From Nocardioides pinisoli (GTDB taxonomy: Bacteria > Actinomycetota > Actinomycetes > Propionibacteriales > Nocardioidaceae): a DNA stretch of 64,000 bases. The notes under the pieces were generated by a model. It was not told where the DNA came from. It saw only the letters and a program-made list of their open reading frames with translations, and did no database searches. Within the stretch, counting starts at the first letter, position 1. Each line of letters opens with the position of its first letter. The DNA is taken from NCBI RefSeq assembly GCF_024199985.1, contig NZ_JANARS010000008.1, forward strand, positions 1 to 64,000. Direction: 5' to 3'. Of the stretch, positions 53,505 through 61,824 are shown piece by piece. The position numbers and the translations under genes were made by a program.

Positions 53505-53592
53505 CGACGTCGTACGGGTGTCGCCGGCTGCAGGAGAACTGCGGCCGTACGACGTCGCCGAGGCGCCGGCAGTTGTCGTCCGGCCGCAGTTC
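53505..53592. repeat. Two overlapping inverted repeats before the aminotransferase gene
   Basis: CGACGTCGTACGG (53505-53517) pairs with CCGTACGACGTCG (53545-53557), 13 bp. GAACTGCGGCCG (53536-53547) pairs with CGGCCGCAGTTC (53581-53592), 12 bp. The two share bases 53545-53547, so both stems cannot form fully at once. They may end the regulator transcript. Confidence 0.5.
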
Positions 53593-53691
53593 TTCAGCGG
53601 CCCGCTGGCGGGGCCGCCTCTTGGGCGCACCACCCGCAGGAGGCGTCGTACCAGCGGGAGAGCGGCCGTCAGGGCCGGACGCCGGGACCTC

Positions 53692-53697
53692 TAGGCT
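53692..53697 (+). promoter_or_regulatory. -10 element for the aminotransferase gene
   Basis: TAGGCT lies 7 bp before the GTG at 53705 with no clear ribosome binding site. Confidence 0.45.
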
Positions 53698-53704
53698 GGA
53701 ACCC

Positions 53705-54982
53705 GTGAACGCGACTGCGCTGGCCGACCTGTCCGCCGACGACCTCGCCGCCCTGCTCGAGGAGCAGCGCGCCGCCTACGAGCAGCTGAAGGCGCAGGGG
53801 CTCAAGCTCGACCTCACGCGCGGCAAGCCGTCGTCGGAGCAGCTCGACCTCGCCGACGACCTGCTGAGGCTGCCGACGTCGACGAAGGACGCCAGCGGGG
53901 TCGACGTGCGCAACTACGGCGGCCTGGAGGGCCTGCGCGAGCTGCGGGAGATGTTCGCCGAGCTGCTGTGGGTCGAGCCCGACCAGGTCGTGGCCGGCGG
54001 CAACTCCAGCCTGTCGATGATGCGCGACTGCCTGGTCTGGATGATGCTCTTCGGCGCGGTCGACTCCGAGCGCCCGTGGAGCACGGAGGAGAAGGTCCGC
54101 TTCGTGTGCCCGGTCCCGGGCTACGACCGTCACTTCACCCTGCTCGAGAGCCTCGGCATCGAGATGGTGACCGTGCCGATGCACGACGACGGGCCGGATG
54201 CCGACGCCGTCGCGGCCCTCGTCGCCGACGACCCGAGCATCAGGGGCATGTGGATCGTCCCGACCTACGCCAACCCGACGGGCGCGATCTGCAGCCAGGA
54301 CGTCGCTGCCCGGCTGGCCGCGATGCCGACGGCCGCGCCCGACTTCAAGATCTTCTGGGACAACGCCTACGCCCTGCACCACCTCACCGAAGACGAGGCC
54401 AAGAGCGCCGACATCCTGACCCTCGCCTCGGCCGCGGGCCACCCGGACCGGCCGATCATGTTCGCGTCGACCTCCAAGATCAGCTATGCCGGCGCCGGTG
54501 TCGCCTTCCTGGCGGCGTCGACCGGCAACGTCGGCTGGTACCTCGGGCACCTCGGCAACGGGTCGATCGGGCCCGACAAGGTCAACCACCTGCGGCACGC
54601 CGAGTTCTTCGGGTCGCCGCAGGGCGTGCGCGACCACATGGCCAAGCACCGCGCGATCATCGCGCCGAAGTTCGCCGAGGTGGACCGGGTGCTGACGGAG
54701 CGGCTCGGCGGTCGCGGCGTCGCCACCTGGAACAGCCCGACCGGCGGCTACTTCGTCAACCTCGACGTGGTGCCCGGCACCGCGAGCCGTGTCGTCGCCC
54801 TCGCCAAGGAGGCCGGGATCGCGCTGACGCCCGCCGGGTCGTCGTTCCCCTACAAGCGGGACCCGGACGACACCAACATCCGGCTGGCGCCCACCATGCC
54901 GCCGCTCGCCGAGGTCACCCAGGCGATGGAGGCCGTGGCGACCTGCGTGCTGCTGGCGGCCGCGGAGAAGGCGTCCGCCTGA
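53705..54982 (+). CDS. Aspartate aminotransferase (Rv3722c-type class I aminotransferase)
   Basis: The 425-residue PLP enzyme opens with the group's characteristic segment GLKLDLTRGKPSSEQLDL. It carries YANPTGAICS (PLP-interacting Asn), FWDNAYALHH (Asp and Tyr at the cofactor ring) and the Schiff-base Lys in FASTSKISYAG. This set matches the actinobacterial aspartate aminotransferase typified, from memory, by M. tuberculosis Rv3722c. That enzyme moves amino groups between aspartate and 2-oxoglutarate and feeds nitrogen metabolism. The GTG at 53705 is supported by the adjacent -10 hexamer. It is convergent with the ABC exporter. Confidence 0.88.
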   Translation: MNATALADLSADDLAALLEEQRAAYEQLKAQGLKLDLTRGKPSSEQLDLADDLLRLPTSTKDASGVDVRNYGGLEGLRELREMFAELLWVEPDQVVAGGNSSLSMMRDCLVWMMLFGAVDSERPWSTEEKVRFVCPVPGYDRHFTLLESLGIEMVTVPMHDDGPDADAVAALVADDPSIRGMWIVPTYANPTGAICSQDVAARLAAMPTAAPDFKIFWDNAYALHHLTEDEAKSADILTLASAAGHPDRPIMFASTSKISYAGAGVAFLAASTGNVGWYLGHLGNGSIGPDKVNHLRHAEFFGSPQGVRDHMAKHRAIIAPKFAEVDRVLTERLGGRGVATWNSPTGGYFVNLDVVPGTASRVVALAKEAGIALTPAGSSFPYKRDPDDTNIRLAPTMPPLAEVTQAMEAVATCVLLAAAEKASA

Positions 54983-54999
54983 CGCACTCCTGAGGAGGT

Positions 55000-55043
55000 A
55001 CGTCATGGGAGCTGGGCGTTCGGACCCCGGATTCCCATGACGT
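55000..55043. terminator. 11-bp inverted repeat between convergent genes
   Basis: ACGTCATGGGA (55000-55010) pairs with TCCCATGACGT (55033-55043) around a 22-nt loop. It is placed as a bidirectional terminator for the aminotransferase and ABC genes. Its loop shares the core GGCGTYCGGAMCCCG with the repeats at 59369-59497. Confidence 0.55.
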
Positions 55044-55047
55044 CCGC

Positions 55048-56880
55048 TCACGCAGCCGCGGGCTCCGCGCCCAGCCCGCCGCGCACCAAGTCTGCGTAGC
55101 GGCCGCCCTGGAGCAGCAGCTCCTCGTGGGTGCCGAGCTCGACCACGCGGCCCGCGTGGAGGACAGCGATCTGGTCGGCGTCGCGGACGGTGGACAGCCG
55201 GTGCGCGATGGTGATCGTCGTACGGCTCCGGGTCACCTCGTCGAGGGTGGCCAGGATGGCGCGCTCGGTCTCGTTGTCGAGCGCGCTCGTGGCCTCGTCG
55301 AGGACGAGCACGGCCGGGTCGCGCAGCAGGGTGCGGGCGATGGCCAACCGTTGCTGCTCGCCGCCGGAGAACCGGTGCCCGCGCGAGCCCACGACGGTGT
55401 CGTAGCCGTCGGGCAGCGAGGTGATCAGGTCGTGGATGCGCGCGGTGCGGCAGGCCTGCTCGATCTCGGCGTCGGTGGCGTCCGGGCGCGCGTGGCGCAG
55501 GTTGTCGCGCACGCTCGCGTGCATCAGGTAGGTCTCCTGGGTGACGACCCCGACGACGGCAGCGAGATCGGTGGCGGCGAGGTCGCGGACGTCGACCCCG
55601 TCGACGAGCACCCGGCCGCTCGTCACGTCGTGCAGCCGGGGCACGAGCGAGGCGAGGGTCGACTTGCCGCTGCCGGTCTCGCCGACCAGCGCCAGCGTGC
55701 CGCCCGCGGGGACCACGAGGTCGACGTCGGACAGCACGGCGCGGTCGCCGTCGTAGGAGAAGCCGACGTGCTCGAAGCGCACCTCGCCACGCACGCGCTG
55801 CCGGTCCAGCCGGACCGGCTCGTCGGGCTCGCCGAGGTCGACGGGGAGGTCGGCGTACTCGAAGATCCGGCTGAAGAGCGCCAGCGAGGCGGTGAGGTCG
55901 ACGCCCACGTTGAGCAACCCCATCAGCGGCCGGAAGAGCGTGCCCTGCAGGGCGATGAAGGCGACGAGGGTGCCGATGGTCATCCCGCCCGAGGTGGCCG
56001 GGAAGCCCGCGGCGAGGTAGATCGCGGCCGGGACCGCGGCGAAGACGACGTTCATCGTCGCCATCCGCCAGCGACCGGCGAGGCGGGAGCGGATCTCGAG
56101 GCCGACGAGGTCGGCGGACGTCTCCTCGAACCGGGCGGTCAGCCGCGGCGAGGCGCCGAGGGTCTTGGTGAGCAGCACCCCGCTGACAGAGAGGCCCTCC
56201 TCGATCTGGACGTGGAGGTCGGCGAGCCGCCGCTGCCGCTCGCCGGTGATGCGGTGGCGCATCCGGGCGACCTGCCGGGTGAGCAGCACGGCCGGTGGCA
56301 GCACGACGAGCGAGATGAGTGCCAGGCGCCAGCTCAGCGCGACCATCGCCACGGCCGTCCCGACGACCACCGTGACGTTGGCGGCGATGGACGTCGCGGT
56401 CTGGGTGACGACGCCCTGCATGCTGCCGATGTCGTTGACCAGGCGCGACTGCACCTCGCCGCCCCGGGTGCGGGTGAAGAAGTCGAGGGACTGCCGCTGC
56501 AGGTGGGCGAACAGGTCGCTGCGCAGGCGGTGCATGACGCGCTGGCCCACCGAGGTGGAGAGCCACGTCTGCACGACGCCGATCGCGGCGGTCGCGACGG
56601 CGACCCCGAGCATGGCGCCGACCAGGAGCAGCAGCAGGCCGACGTCCTGGCGGGGGAGCGCCTCGTCGATCACGTGCCGGACGAGGAACGGCTGGGCGAG
56701 GCCGACGAGCGAGCTCAGCACGATGAGTGCCACGACGACGGACAAGGTGGCGCGGTGGGGCGCGAAGAGGCGGGCGATGCGGCGCAGGGACACGGGGGAG
56801 TCCGCGAGCTGCCGCAGGTCGGCCGGGTCGGGCCGGCCGCCGCGGCGGCCTCGGGTGGGGGAGTCGGTGTGGTCAGCCAT
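55048..56880 (-). CDS. ABC exporter, fused membrane and ATPase domains
   Basis: The 610-residue half-transporter has a six-helix type I exporter domain (about 45-330) with the coupling-helix region DFFTRTRGGEVQSRLVNDIG. The ATPase domain (about 365-600) has Walker A GETGSGKST, signature FSGGEQQRLAIARTL, Walker B VLVLDEATSALD and switch His in IAHRLST. It would act as a dimer, exporting a lipid, peptide or drug. The ATG at 56880 has GAGAGGAG upstream. An in-frame extension upstream would enter the MarR operator. It is divergent from marR with a palindrome between them, so it is probably repressed by that regulator. Confidence 0.92.
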   Translation of the reverse strand: MADHTDSPTRGRRGGRPDPADLRQLADSPVSLRRIARLFAPHRATLSVVVALIVLSSLVGLAQPFLVRHVIDEALPRQDVGLLLLLVGAMLGVAVATAAIGVVQTWLSTSVGQRVMHRLRSDLFAHLQRQSLDFFTRTRGGEVQSRLVNDIGSMQGVVTQTATSIAANVTVVVGTAVAMVALSWRLALISLVVLPPAVLLTRQVARMRHRITGERQRRLADLHVQIEEGLSVSGVLLTKTLGASPRLTARFEETSADLVGLEIRSRLAGRWRMATMNVVFAAVPAAIYLAAGFPATSGGMTIGTLVAFIALQGTLFRPLMGLLNVGVDLTASLALFSRIFEYADLPVDLGEPDEPVRLDRQRVRGEVRFEHVGFSYDGDRAVLSDVDLVVPAGGTLALVGETGSGKSTLASLVPRLHDVTSGRVLVDGVDVRDLAATDLAAVVGVVTQETYLMHASVRDNLRHARPDATDAEIEQACRTARIHDLITSLPDGYDTVVGSRGHRFSGGEQQRLAIARTLLRDPAVLVLDEATSALDNETERAILATLDEVTRSRTTITIAHRLSTVRDADQIAVLHAGRVVELGTHEELLLQGGRYADLVRGGLGAEPAAA

Positions 56881-56907
56881 CCGACCAGCTCCTCTCTGGA
56901 TGAAGTG

Positions 56908-56922
56908 GTGAGGTAACCTCAC
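56908..56922. promoter_or_regulatory. MarR operator
   Basis: GTGAGGTAACCTCAC is a perfect palindrome (7+1+7) between the divergent ABC exporter and marR genes, the usual place for a MarR repressor site. Confidence 0.75.
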
Positions 56923-56960
56923 TATGAGGCCACAACCGAGGTGGAGAGCGAGGTATTCCC

Positions 56961-57392
56961 ATGGATCCGGACAGTGGGCCCGACCCGGCGACCGGCGACC
57001 TGGTCATGGCGCTCGCGCGGCGCCTGCGACGCGCGCACGTCGAGGCCCTCGCCGCCTGGGACGTGACGCCGGCCCAGGCGCGGGCGCTGCGCGTGCTGGC
57101 CGGTGCCGAGCCGATGCGACCCTCGGCCCTCGCGGAGGCGCTGCGGATCGCGCCCCGGTCGGCGACGGAGGTCGCCGACGCGCTGGAGGACCGCGGCTGG
57201 CTGCGGCGCGAGCCGGACCCGACCGACCGCCGGGCCACCCGCCTGGTGCCCACCGACGACGGCCGTCGGCTGCTCGCGCACATCGACGGCGTACGGCGGG
57301 AGGCGTCGCAGCGGGTCCTCGACGTGCTCACGCCCGCCCAGCGTCGTACGCTCCACGAGATCCTGGCCGTCGTCGTGGGGGAGGACCTGTGA
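56961..57392 (+). CDS. MarR-family transcriptional regulator
   Basis: The 143-residue protein has a winged helix-turn-helix (about 48-105): RPSALAEALRIAPRSATEV for the HTH and LRREPDPTDRRATRLVPT for the wing, with the DPTDRR motif typical of MarR proteins. Dimerisation helices lie at both ends. It likely represses the divergent ABC exporter through the palindrome at 56908-56922 and is released by a drug or metabolite. It overlaps coaE in a GTGA arrangement, so an essential coenzyme A gene may share its promoter. Confidence 0.9.
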   Translation: MDPDSGPDPATGDLVMALARRLRRAHVEALAAWDVTPAQARALRVLAGAEPMRPSALAEALRIAPRSATEVADALEDRGWLRREPDPTDRRATRLVPTDDGRRLLAHIDGVRREASQRVLDVLTPAQRRTLHEILAVVVGEDL

Positions 57393-57985
57393 CCGTTCGT
57401 GTCGGCCTGACCGGCGGCATCGCCTCGGGCAAGAGCACCGTCTCGGCGATCCTCGCCGAGCTCGGCGCGATCGTCATCGACGCCGACAGCCTCGCCCGCG
57501 AGGTCGTGGCGCGCGGGACGCCCGGGCTGGCGGCCGTGGTCGAGGAGTTCGGGCCCGAGCTCCTCACGCCGCAGGGCGACCTCGACCGCGCGGCCATGGG
57601 AGCCCTCGTCTTCGGAGACGCCGACGCGCGTCGCCGGCTCGAGGCCATCATCCACCCGCTGGTCCACCGGCGCAGCGCCGAGCTCGAGGCCGACGCCCCG
57701 GACCACGCGGTCGTGGTCCACGACATCCCGCTCCTCGCCGAGGTCGGGCGGGCGGGGTCCTTCGACGCCGTCGTCGTGGTCGACGCCCCCGCCGAGGTGC
57801 AGGTGCAGCGGATGGTCGCGGACCGCGGCTGGACCCGTGAGGAGGCCCTGTCGCGGATCGCGGCCCAGGCGACCCGGGAGCAGCGGCTCGCGATCGCCAC
57901 CCACGTCGTCGACAACACCGGTTCGCTCGAGGACCTGCGGCGGCAGGTCGTGGCGATCCACGAGGAGCTCGCCCGGCGGGCCTGA
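57389..57985 (+). CDS. coaE: Dephospho-CoA kinase
   Basis: The 198-residue P-loop kinase has GLTGGIASGKST (ATP binding, residues 6-17), IDADSLAREVV (catalytic Asp), HPLVHRRSAELEA, and the lid region MVADRGWTREEALSRIAAQATREQR. It performs the last step of coenzyme A synthesis. GGGGGAGGA precedes the GTG at 57389, which overlaps the marR stop. Mycobacterial CoaE carries a large extra C-terminal domain, and this protein does not. Confidence 0.95.
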   Translation: MTVRVGLTGGIASGKSTVSAILAELGAIVIDADSLAREVVARGTPGLAAVVEEFGPELLTPQGDLDRAAMGALVFGDADARRRLEAIIHPLVHRRSAELEADAPDHAVVVHDIPLLAEVGRAGSFDAVVVVDAPAEVQVQRMVADRGWTREEALSRIAAQATREQRLAIATHVVDNTGSLEDLRRQVVAIHEELARRA

Positions 57986-58013
57986 CGTTTCCGGGTCGCG
58001 GGGGTCGGCCGGG

Positions 58014-58019
58014 TAGCCT
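58014..58019 (+). promoter_or_regulatory. -10 element for the GH3 lipoprotein gene
   Basis: TAGCCT lies 7 bp before the GTG at 58027 with no ribosome binding site. Confidence 0.45.
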
Positions 58020-58026
58020 CCCCGGC

Positions 58027-59343
58027 GTGTTCTCGACCCGACCCCGCCTGGCCTTGATCGCGACCGGCGTCCTGCTCGTGAGCGGGTGCGCCGGCCTCGG
58101 ACAGGCGCCTGACGACGCGGAGCCGGCCACGTCCAGCCCGTCGCCGTCCGTGTCGACGACGGAGTCCGCCGCCCCTGCCGAGCCGGAGGCGTCCGAGGAC
58201 CCCGACACCCCGACGACGTGGGGTCCGACCACCGGTGAGCTCGAGCAGGCGCAGGAGCTGGTCTCCACCTGGAGCTCCGAGCAGCTCGCCGGCGGCGTCA
58301 TCGTCGGGCGCTTCCACGGCACCGACCCGCAGGAGCCGGCCCGGATGGTGCGCGACCTGCACCTCGCCGGCGTCTCGGTGACCGGGGCCAACGTGCTCGA
58401 CCGCGAACAGGTGCTGGCGATGACCTCGGCGATCGCCGAGGCCGCCCGCGCCGACGGACGTGACCACCCGCCGGTGATCGGCGTCGACCAGGAGGGCGGC
58501 TACGTCTCGCACCTGCGCGGCATCGCCACCGACTTCCCGCACTTCCAGACGGCCGGGCTCGCCATCGCGGCCGACGCCCGGCTCGGCCGCCGGGTGACCC
58601 GCGGCGCGGCCCTCGCCACGGGCCTCGAGCTGCGTGACCTCGGCTTCACGTGGGTCTTCGCCCCGGTCGCCGACGTCACCATCGGCGCCGCCGACCCGAC
58701 CATCGGTGCCCGGTCGCCCTCCCAGGACCCGCGGCTGGCGGCCCAGGCGGTCGGCGCCGCGATCAAGGGCTACGACGACGCGGGCGTCGTGTCCACCGTC
58801 AAGCACTTCCCGGGCCACGGTGGCGCCACCAGCGACAGCCACGACACCCTCCCGGTGCTCGACTCGACGCTCGCCGAGCTCTCCGCCCACGACCTGCCGC
58901 CCTTCGAGTCGGCCATCCGCCAGCAGGCGCCGGCCGTGATGCTCAGCCACCTCGACCTGACCGACATCGCTCCCGGCGTGCCGGCCAGCATGGCGCCCGA
59001 GGTCTACGACCTGCTGCGCGACGACCTCGGCTTCGAGGGCGTCACCATCACCGACTCGCTCGGCATGGGCGCCGTCGGGGGCCGGCCCACGCCGGCGTTG
59101 CAGGCGCTGCAGGCCGGGGCCGACCTGCTCCTCATGCCGGTCGACACCGCCACCACGCACGGGATCGTCGCCGACGCGATCGACTCCGGCCTGGTCTCGC
59201 GCGCGCACGTCGAGGAGGCGGCCGCCCGCGTGGTGGCGGTCCAGATGTGGCAGGCGCGGGTGGCAGCCCGACGGCCCGTCCCCGCCGACGTGGTCGAGCG
59301 GGCACAGGCCGCGAGCGCGGACCTGGAGTCCGCGGCGTACTGA
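58027..59343 (+). CDS. Glycoside hydrolase family 3 lipoprotein (NagZ-like)
   Basis: The 438-residue protein begins with a lipoprotein signal and lipobox (LLVSGC, Cys near residue 21) and an Ala/Ser/Pro linker. The GH3 domain (about 75-420) carries VIGVDQEGGYV, the NagZ-type acid/base loop KHFPGHGGATSDSHDTLP, and the nucleophile Asp in VTITDSLGMGA. It probably removes terminal N-acetylglucosamine from cell-wall fragments or another glycan outside the membrane. It is followed by two repeat units and a terminator. Confidence 0.87.
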   Translation: MFSTRPRLALIATGVLLVSGCAGLGQAPDDAEPATSSPSPSVSTTESAAPAEPEASEDPDTPTTWGPTTGELEQAQELVSTWSSEQLAGGVIVGRFHGTDPQEPARMVRDLHLAGVSVTGANVLDREQVLAMTSAIAEAARADGRDHPPVIGVDQEGGYVSHLRGIATDFPHFQTAGLAIAADARLGRRVTRGAALATGLELRDLGFTWVFAPVADVTIGAADPTIGARSPSQDPRLAAQAVGAAIKGYDDAGVVSTVKHFPGHGGATSDSHDTLPVLDSTLAELSAHDLPPFESAIRQQAPAVMLSHLDLTDIAPGVPASMAPEVYDLLRDDLGFEGVTITDSLGMGAVGGRPTPALQALQAGADLLLMPVDTATTHGIVADAIDSGLVSRAHVEEAAARVVAVQMWQARVAARRPVPADVVERAQAASADLESAAY

Positions 59344-59368
59344 TCCGGTCTGCCACCTCACCCCTCAC

Positions 59369-59497
59369 CGAGCGGTGAGTGGGGCGGCTTCTCGGCGTCC
59401 GGAACCCGCGTCACGCACCGCTCGCCCAGCACGCCGCGACCCGAGCGGTGAGTCGGACGGCTTGTCGGCGTCCGGAACCCGCGTCACGCACCGCTCG
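59369..59497. repeat. Two 56-bp palindrome-ended direct repeats
   Basis: Units at 59369-59424 and 59442-59497 differ at only three positions. Each begins CGAGCGGTG and ends CACCGCTCG, so each can fold as a closed stem. The second also contains an inner stem CGGACG/CGTCCG. They look like members of a dispersed intergenic palindromic repeat. Confidence 0.75.
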
Positions 59498-59521
59498 GGG
59501 CGCGGGCGGGCCGGGACATGG

Positions 59522-59552
59522 CAAGACCGCCGGGCTCGGCCCGGCGGTCTTG
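59522..59552. terminator. Bidirectional terminator between GH3 and sigma factor genes
   Basis: A perfect 14-bp stem (59522-59535 with 59539-59552) around the loop TCG, between convergent genes. Confidence 0.85.
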
Positions 59553-59569
59553 AGGGAGGTGCTGTGGAG

Positions 59570-60532
59570 TCAGGCTGCGAGGTCGGGGTCGCCGGCGCGG
59601 CGGAGCTTCTGCAGCGCCTCGCGCTCGAGCTGGCGGACCCGCTCGGCGGAGATGCCGTGGCGGGCACCGATGTCGGCGAGCTTGTGCTGGCGACCGTCCG
59701 CGAGGCCGTAGCGGGCGCGGACGATGTCGGCGGAACGCTCGTCGAGGATGCCGACGAGGTCGTCGAGCCGCTGGCGGGCCTCGGCGTCGAGGACGTTGAG
59801 GTCCGGGCCGGGCGCGGTCTCCTGGGCCATCAGGTCACCCAGCGAGGTGTCGCCGTCCTCGTCCACCGGCGTGTCCAGCGAGACGTGGTCGCGGCCCCAG
59901 CTCATCAGGTCGAGGACGCGGTCGATGTCCATGCCGAGCTCGGTGGCGATCTCCTGCGGCTCGGGGTCGCGGCCGAGCTGGCGCTCGAGCGTTCGCCGCG
60001 CGCTGCCGACCTGGTTGAGCTCCTCGACGACGTGCACGGGGAGGCGGACGACGCGGGCCTGCTGCGCGATGCCGCGCGTGATCGCCTGGCGCACCCACCA
60101 CGTGGCGTAGGTCGAGAACTTGTAGCCCTTGGTGTAGTCGAACTTCTCGACCGCGCGGATCAGGCCGGTGTTGCCCTCCTGGATCAGGTCGAGCATCGGC
60201 ATCTGCGAGCGGCCGTACTTGCGCGCGATGGAGACGACGAGGCGGAGGTTGGCCTCGATGAACCGGTCGACCGCGAGGCGACCCTGCTCGGCGAGCCACT
60301 CGAGCTCCTCCTCGTTGGCGCTCATCGGCGCACCGCCCTTGCGGCGACCGACACGGCCGGTGTCGAGGAGGTGCTGCGCGAGCAGGCCCGCCTCGATCGT
60401 CTTGGACAGCTCGACCTCGGTCTCGGCGTCGAGGAGCGGGGTGCGAGCGATCTCGTCGAGGTAGAGCCCGACGCTGTCGCGGCCCTCGATCTCACGAGTG
60501 GTGGTGGTGCGCTTGGCCTGTGCGGTGCTCAT
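59570..60532 (-). CDS. Group 2 sigma-70 family RNA polymerase sigma factor
   Basis: The 320-residue protein has region 1.2 (SVGLYLDEIARTPLLDAETE), region 2 with NLRLVVSIARKYG, LDLIQEGNTGLIRAVEKFDY and FSTYATWWVRQAI (-10 recognition and melting), region 3, and region 4 with the HTH LADIGARHGISAERVRQLEREAL (-35 recognition). It lacks the long acidic region 1.1 of the primary factor, so it is a group 2 (SigB/HrdB-like) sigma factor, usually linked to stress or stationary phase. No anti-sigma gene is adjacent. The ATG at 60532 has AGGAGGA upstream. Confidence 0.92.
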   Translation of the reverse strand: MSTAQAKRTTTTREIEGRDSVGLYLDEIARTPLLDAETEVELSKTIEAGLLAQHLLDTGRVGRRKGGAPMSANEEELEWLAEQGRLAVDRFIEANLRLVVSIARKYGRSQMPMLDLIQEGNTGLIRAVEKFDYTKGYKFSTYATWWVRQAITRGIAQQARVVRLPVHVVEELNQVGSARRTLERQLGRDPEPQEIATELGMDIDRVLDLMSWGRDHVSLDTPVDEDGDTSLGDLMAQETAPGPDLNVLDAEARQRLDDLVGILDERSADIVRARYGLADGRQHKLADIGARHGISAERVRQLEREALQKLRRAGDPDLAA

Positions 60533-60705
60533 CTCGTCCTCCTGCTCTCGTGCGACCACCCCGTGTCGCACATCTGTTCCAACGCCTGTGTCCGCCGCGG
60601 GATTCCCCGCCCCGGATGTGGTGCCTTCACCTGCCTTGACGAGCCAGTACCCACCGGAGTTGCACGATCGCCCAACTCTCAGGGACTTCTCAGGGGTTGC
60701 CCGGG

Positions 60706-60711
60706 GACACT
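60706..60711 (+). promoter_or_regulatory. -10 element for pxpA
   Basis: GACACT lies 6 bp before the ATG at 60718. Confidence 0.3.
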
Positions 60712-60717
60712 GGGCCC

Positions 60718-61437
60718 ATGCGGAACGCCGAAGGCCCCGACGCGGTCGACCTCAACGCCGACCTGGGCGAGGAGATCACCGACGACGAGAGCCTTCTCGC
60801 GGTCGTCACCAGCGCCAACGTGGCCTGCGGGTTCCACGCGGGCACGGTGGACACGATGCGCGCCGTCTGCGCCGTCGCCGTCGGTCGCGGGGTGACGCTG
60901 GGGGCGCAGGTGTCCTACGCCGACCGCGAGCGCTTCGGCCGGGTGGAGCTCGACGTGGCCGCCGACGTCCTGCGCGAGCAGGTGGCCGAACAGGTCGGCG
61001 TCCTGTCGGCCATCGCGTCCGCCGAGGGCGCGGAGGTGGCCTACCTCAAGCCGCACGGTGCGCTCTACCACCGGGTCGCCCGGGACGAGGAGCAGGCAGC
61101 GGCGGTGCTCGACGGCTCGGGCGGGCTGCCCGTCCTGGGCATGCCCGGCTCCCTGCTGCTGTCGATGGCGCGTGCGCGGGGCCGGGGGTGGCGGCTCGAG
61201 GGCTTCCCCGACCGCGGTTACGGCGCCGACGGCCGGCTGCTGCCACGCGACCGGCCGGGTGCCCTGGTGACCGACCCCGAGCGGGTGGCGTCGCGCGGGG
61301 TCGAGCTGGCGGCGTCGGTGCACTCGGTGTGCGTGCACGGCGACTCCCCGGGGGCGGTGCGGACCGCCGTCGTCGTACGACGCGCGCTCGAGGCGGCCGG
61401 CCTGTCCGTAGAGACGTGCTGGTCCTCCACAGCCTGA
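60718..61437 (+). CDS. pxpA: 5-oxoprolinase subunit A
   Basis: The 239-residue LamB/YcsF family protein has VDLNADLGEE, ANVACGFHAGTVDTM (metal-binding His) and AYLKPHGALYHRVA, all hallmarks of PxpA. With PxpB and PxpC it converts 5-oxoproline, a damage product of glutamine, to glutamate using ATP. The ATG at 60718 opens just before the first conserved strand. It lies 394 bp upstream of pxpBC on the same strand, with two hairpins between, so it may be a separate transcript. Confidence 0.92.
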   Translation: MRNAEGPDAVDLNADLGEEITDDESLLAVVTSANVACGFHAGTVDTMRAVCAVAVGRGVTLGAQVSYADRERFGRVELDVAADVLREQVAEQVGVLSAIASAEGAEVAYLKPHGALYHRVARDEEQAAAVLDGSGGLPVLGMPGSLLLSMARARGRGWRLEGFPDRGYGADGRLLPRDRPGALVTDPERVASRGVELAASVHSVCVHGDSPGAVRTAVVVRRALEAAGLSVETCWSSTA

Positions 61438-61450
61438 GCCGCCGGCTGTG
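61424..61450 (+). terminator. Hairpin overlapping the pxpA stop codon
   Basis: TCCACAGCC (61424-61432) pairs with GGCTGTGGA (61442-61450) over 9 bp. The pxpA TGA lies in the loop. Confidence 0.55.
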
Positions 61451-61711
61451 GACGGGACCGACCGGGCTGTGGAGCAGCGGACCACTTCTGTGGGGAACCC
61501 TGTGGGATCGCAGGTTTGTCGGGGAGACCCCTTGCGGGCGGCTGCCAGGACGACGTAGAACTCTCCTACCGACGCCGCTCCGGCGGGGTCGGGGATCGGA
61601 TCGGACGAACAGCTCCACACGGCGACTTGGTCGCCGCGCAGGCCCGGTGGCGGGGACTGTGGGGGCCGGAGGCCGGTCCGGTGGATCGGACGTCACCATC
61701 CCGATCACATC

Positions 61712-61748
61712 GAGGGGCTCCTGATGCTCATACCATCGGGAGCCCCTC
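61712..61748. terminator. Strong 15-bp hairpin upstream of pxpB
   Basis: GAGGGGCTCCTGATG (61712-61726) pairs with CATCGGGAGCCCCTC (61734-61748) with one G-T pair, around a 7-nt loop. No gene ends directly beside it on either strand, so its partner transcript is unclear. Confidence 0.65.
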
Positions 61749-61818
61749 ACCTGTGTGCGCCCACGAGGCTGCCAAAGGTCGGGGCCCCGCGGCAACTCCG
61801 CGGGTGGGCGGCGCGGTG

Positions 61819-61824
61819 GACAAT
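61819..61824 (+). promoter_or_regulatory. -10 element for leaderless pxpB
   Basis: GACAAT lies 7 bp before the GTG at 61832, which supports that start over the ATG at 61823. Confidence 0.4.

Noticed and set aside
61440..61520. Cluster of CTGTGGA/CTGTGGG words resembling DnaA boxes
   Set aside because: They lack the TTATCCACA or TTGTCCACA consensus, no AT-rich region is present and no dnaA or dnaN gene is nearby, so it is not an origin.
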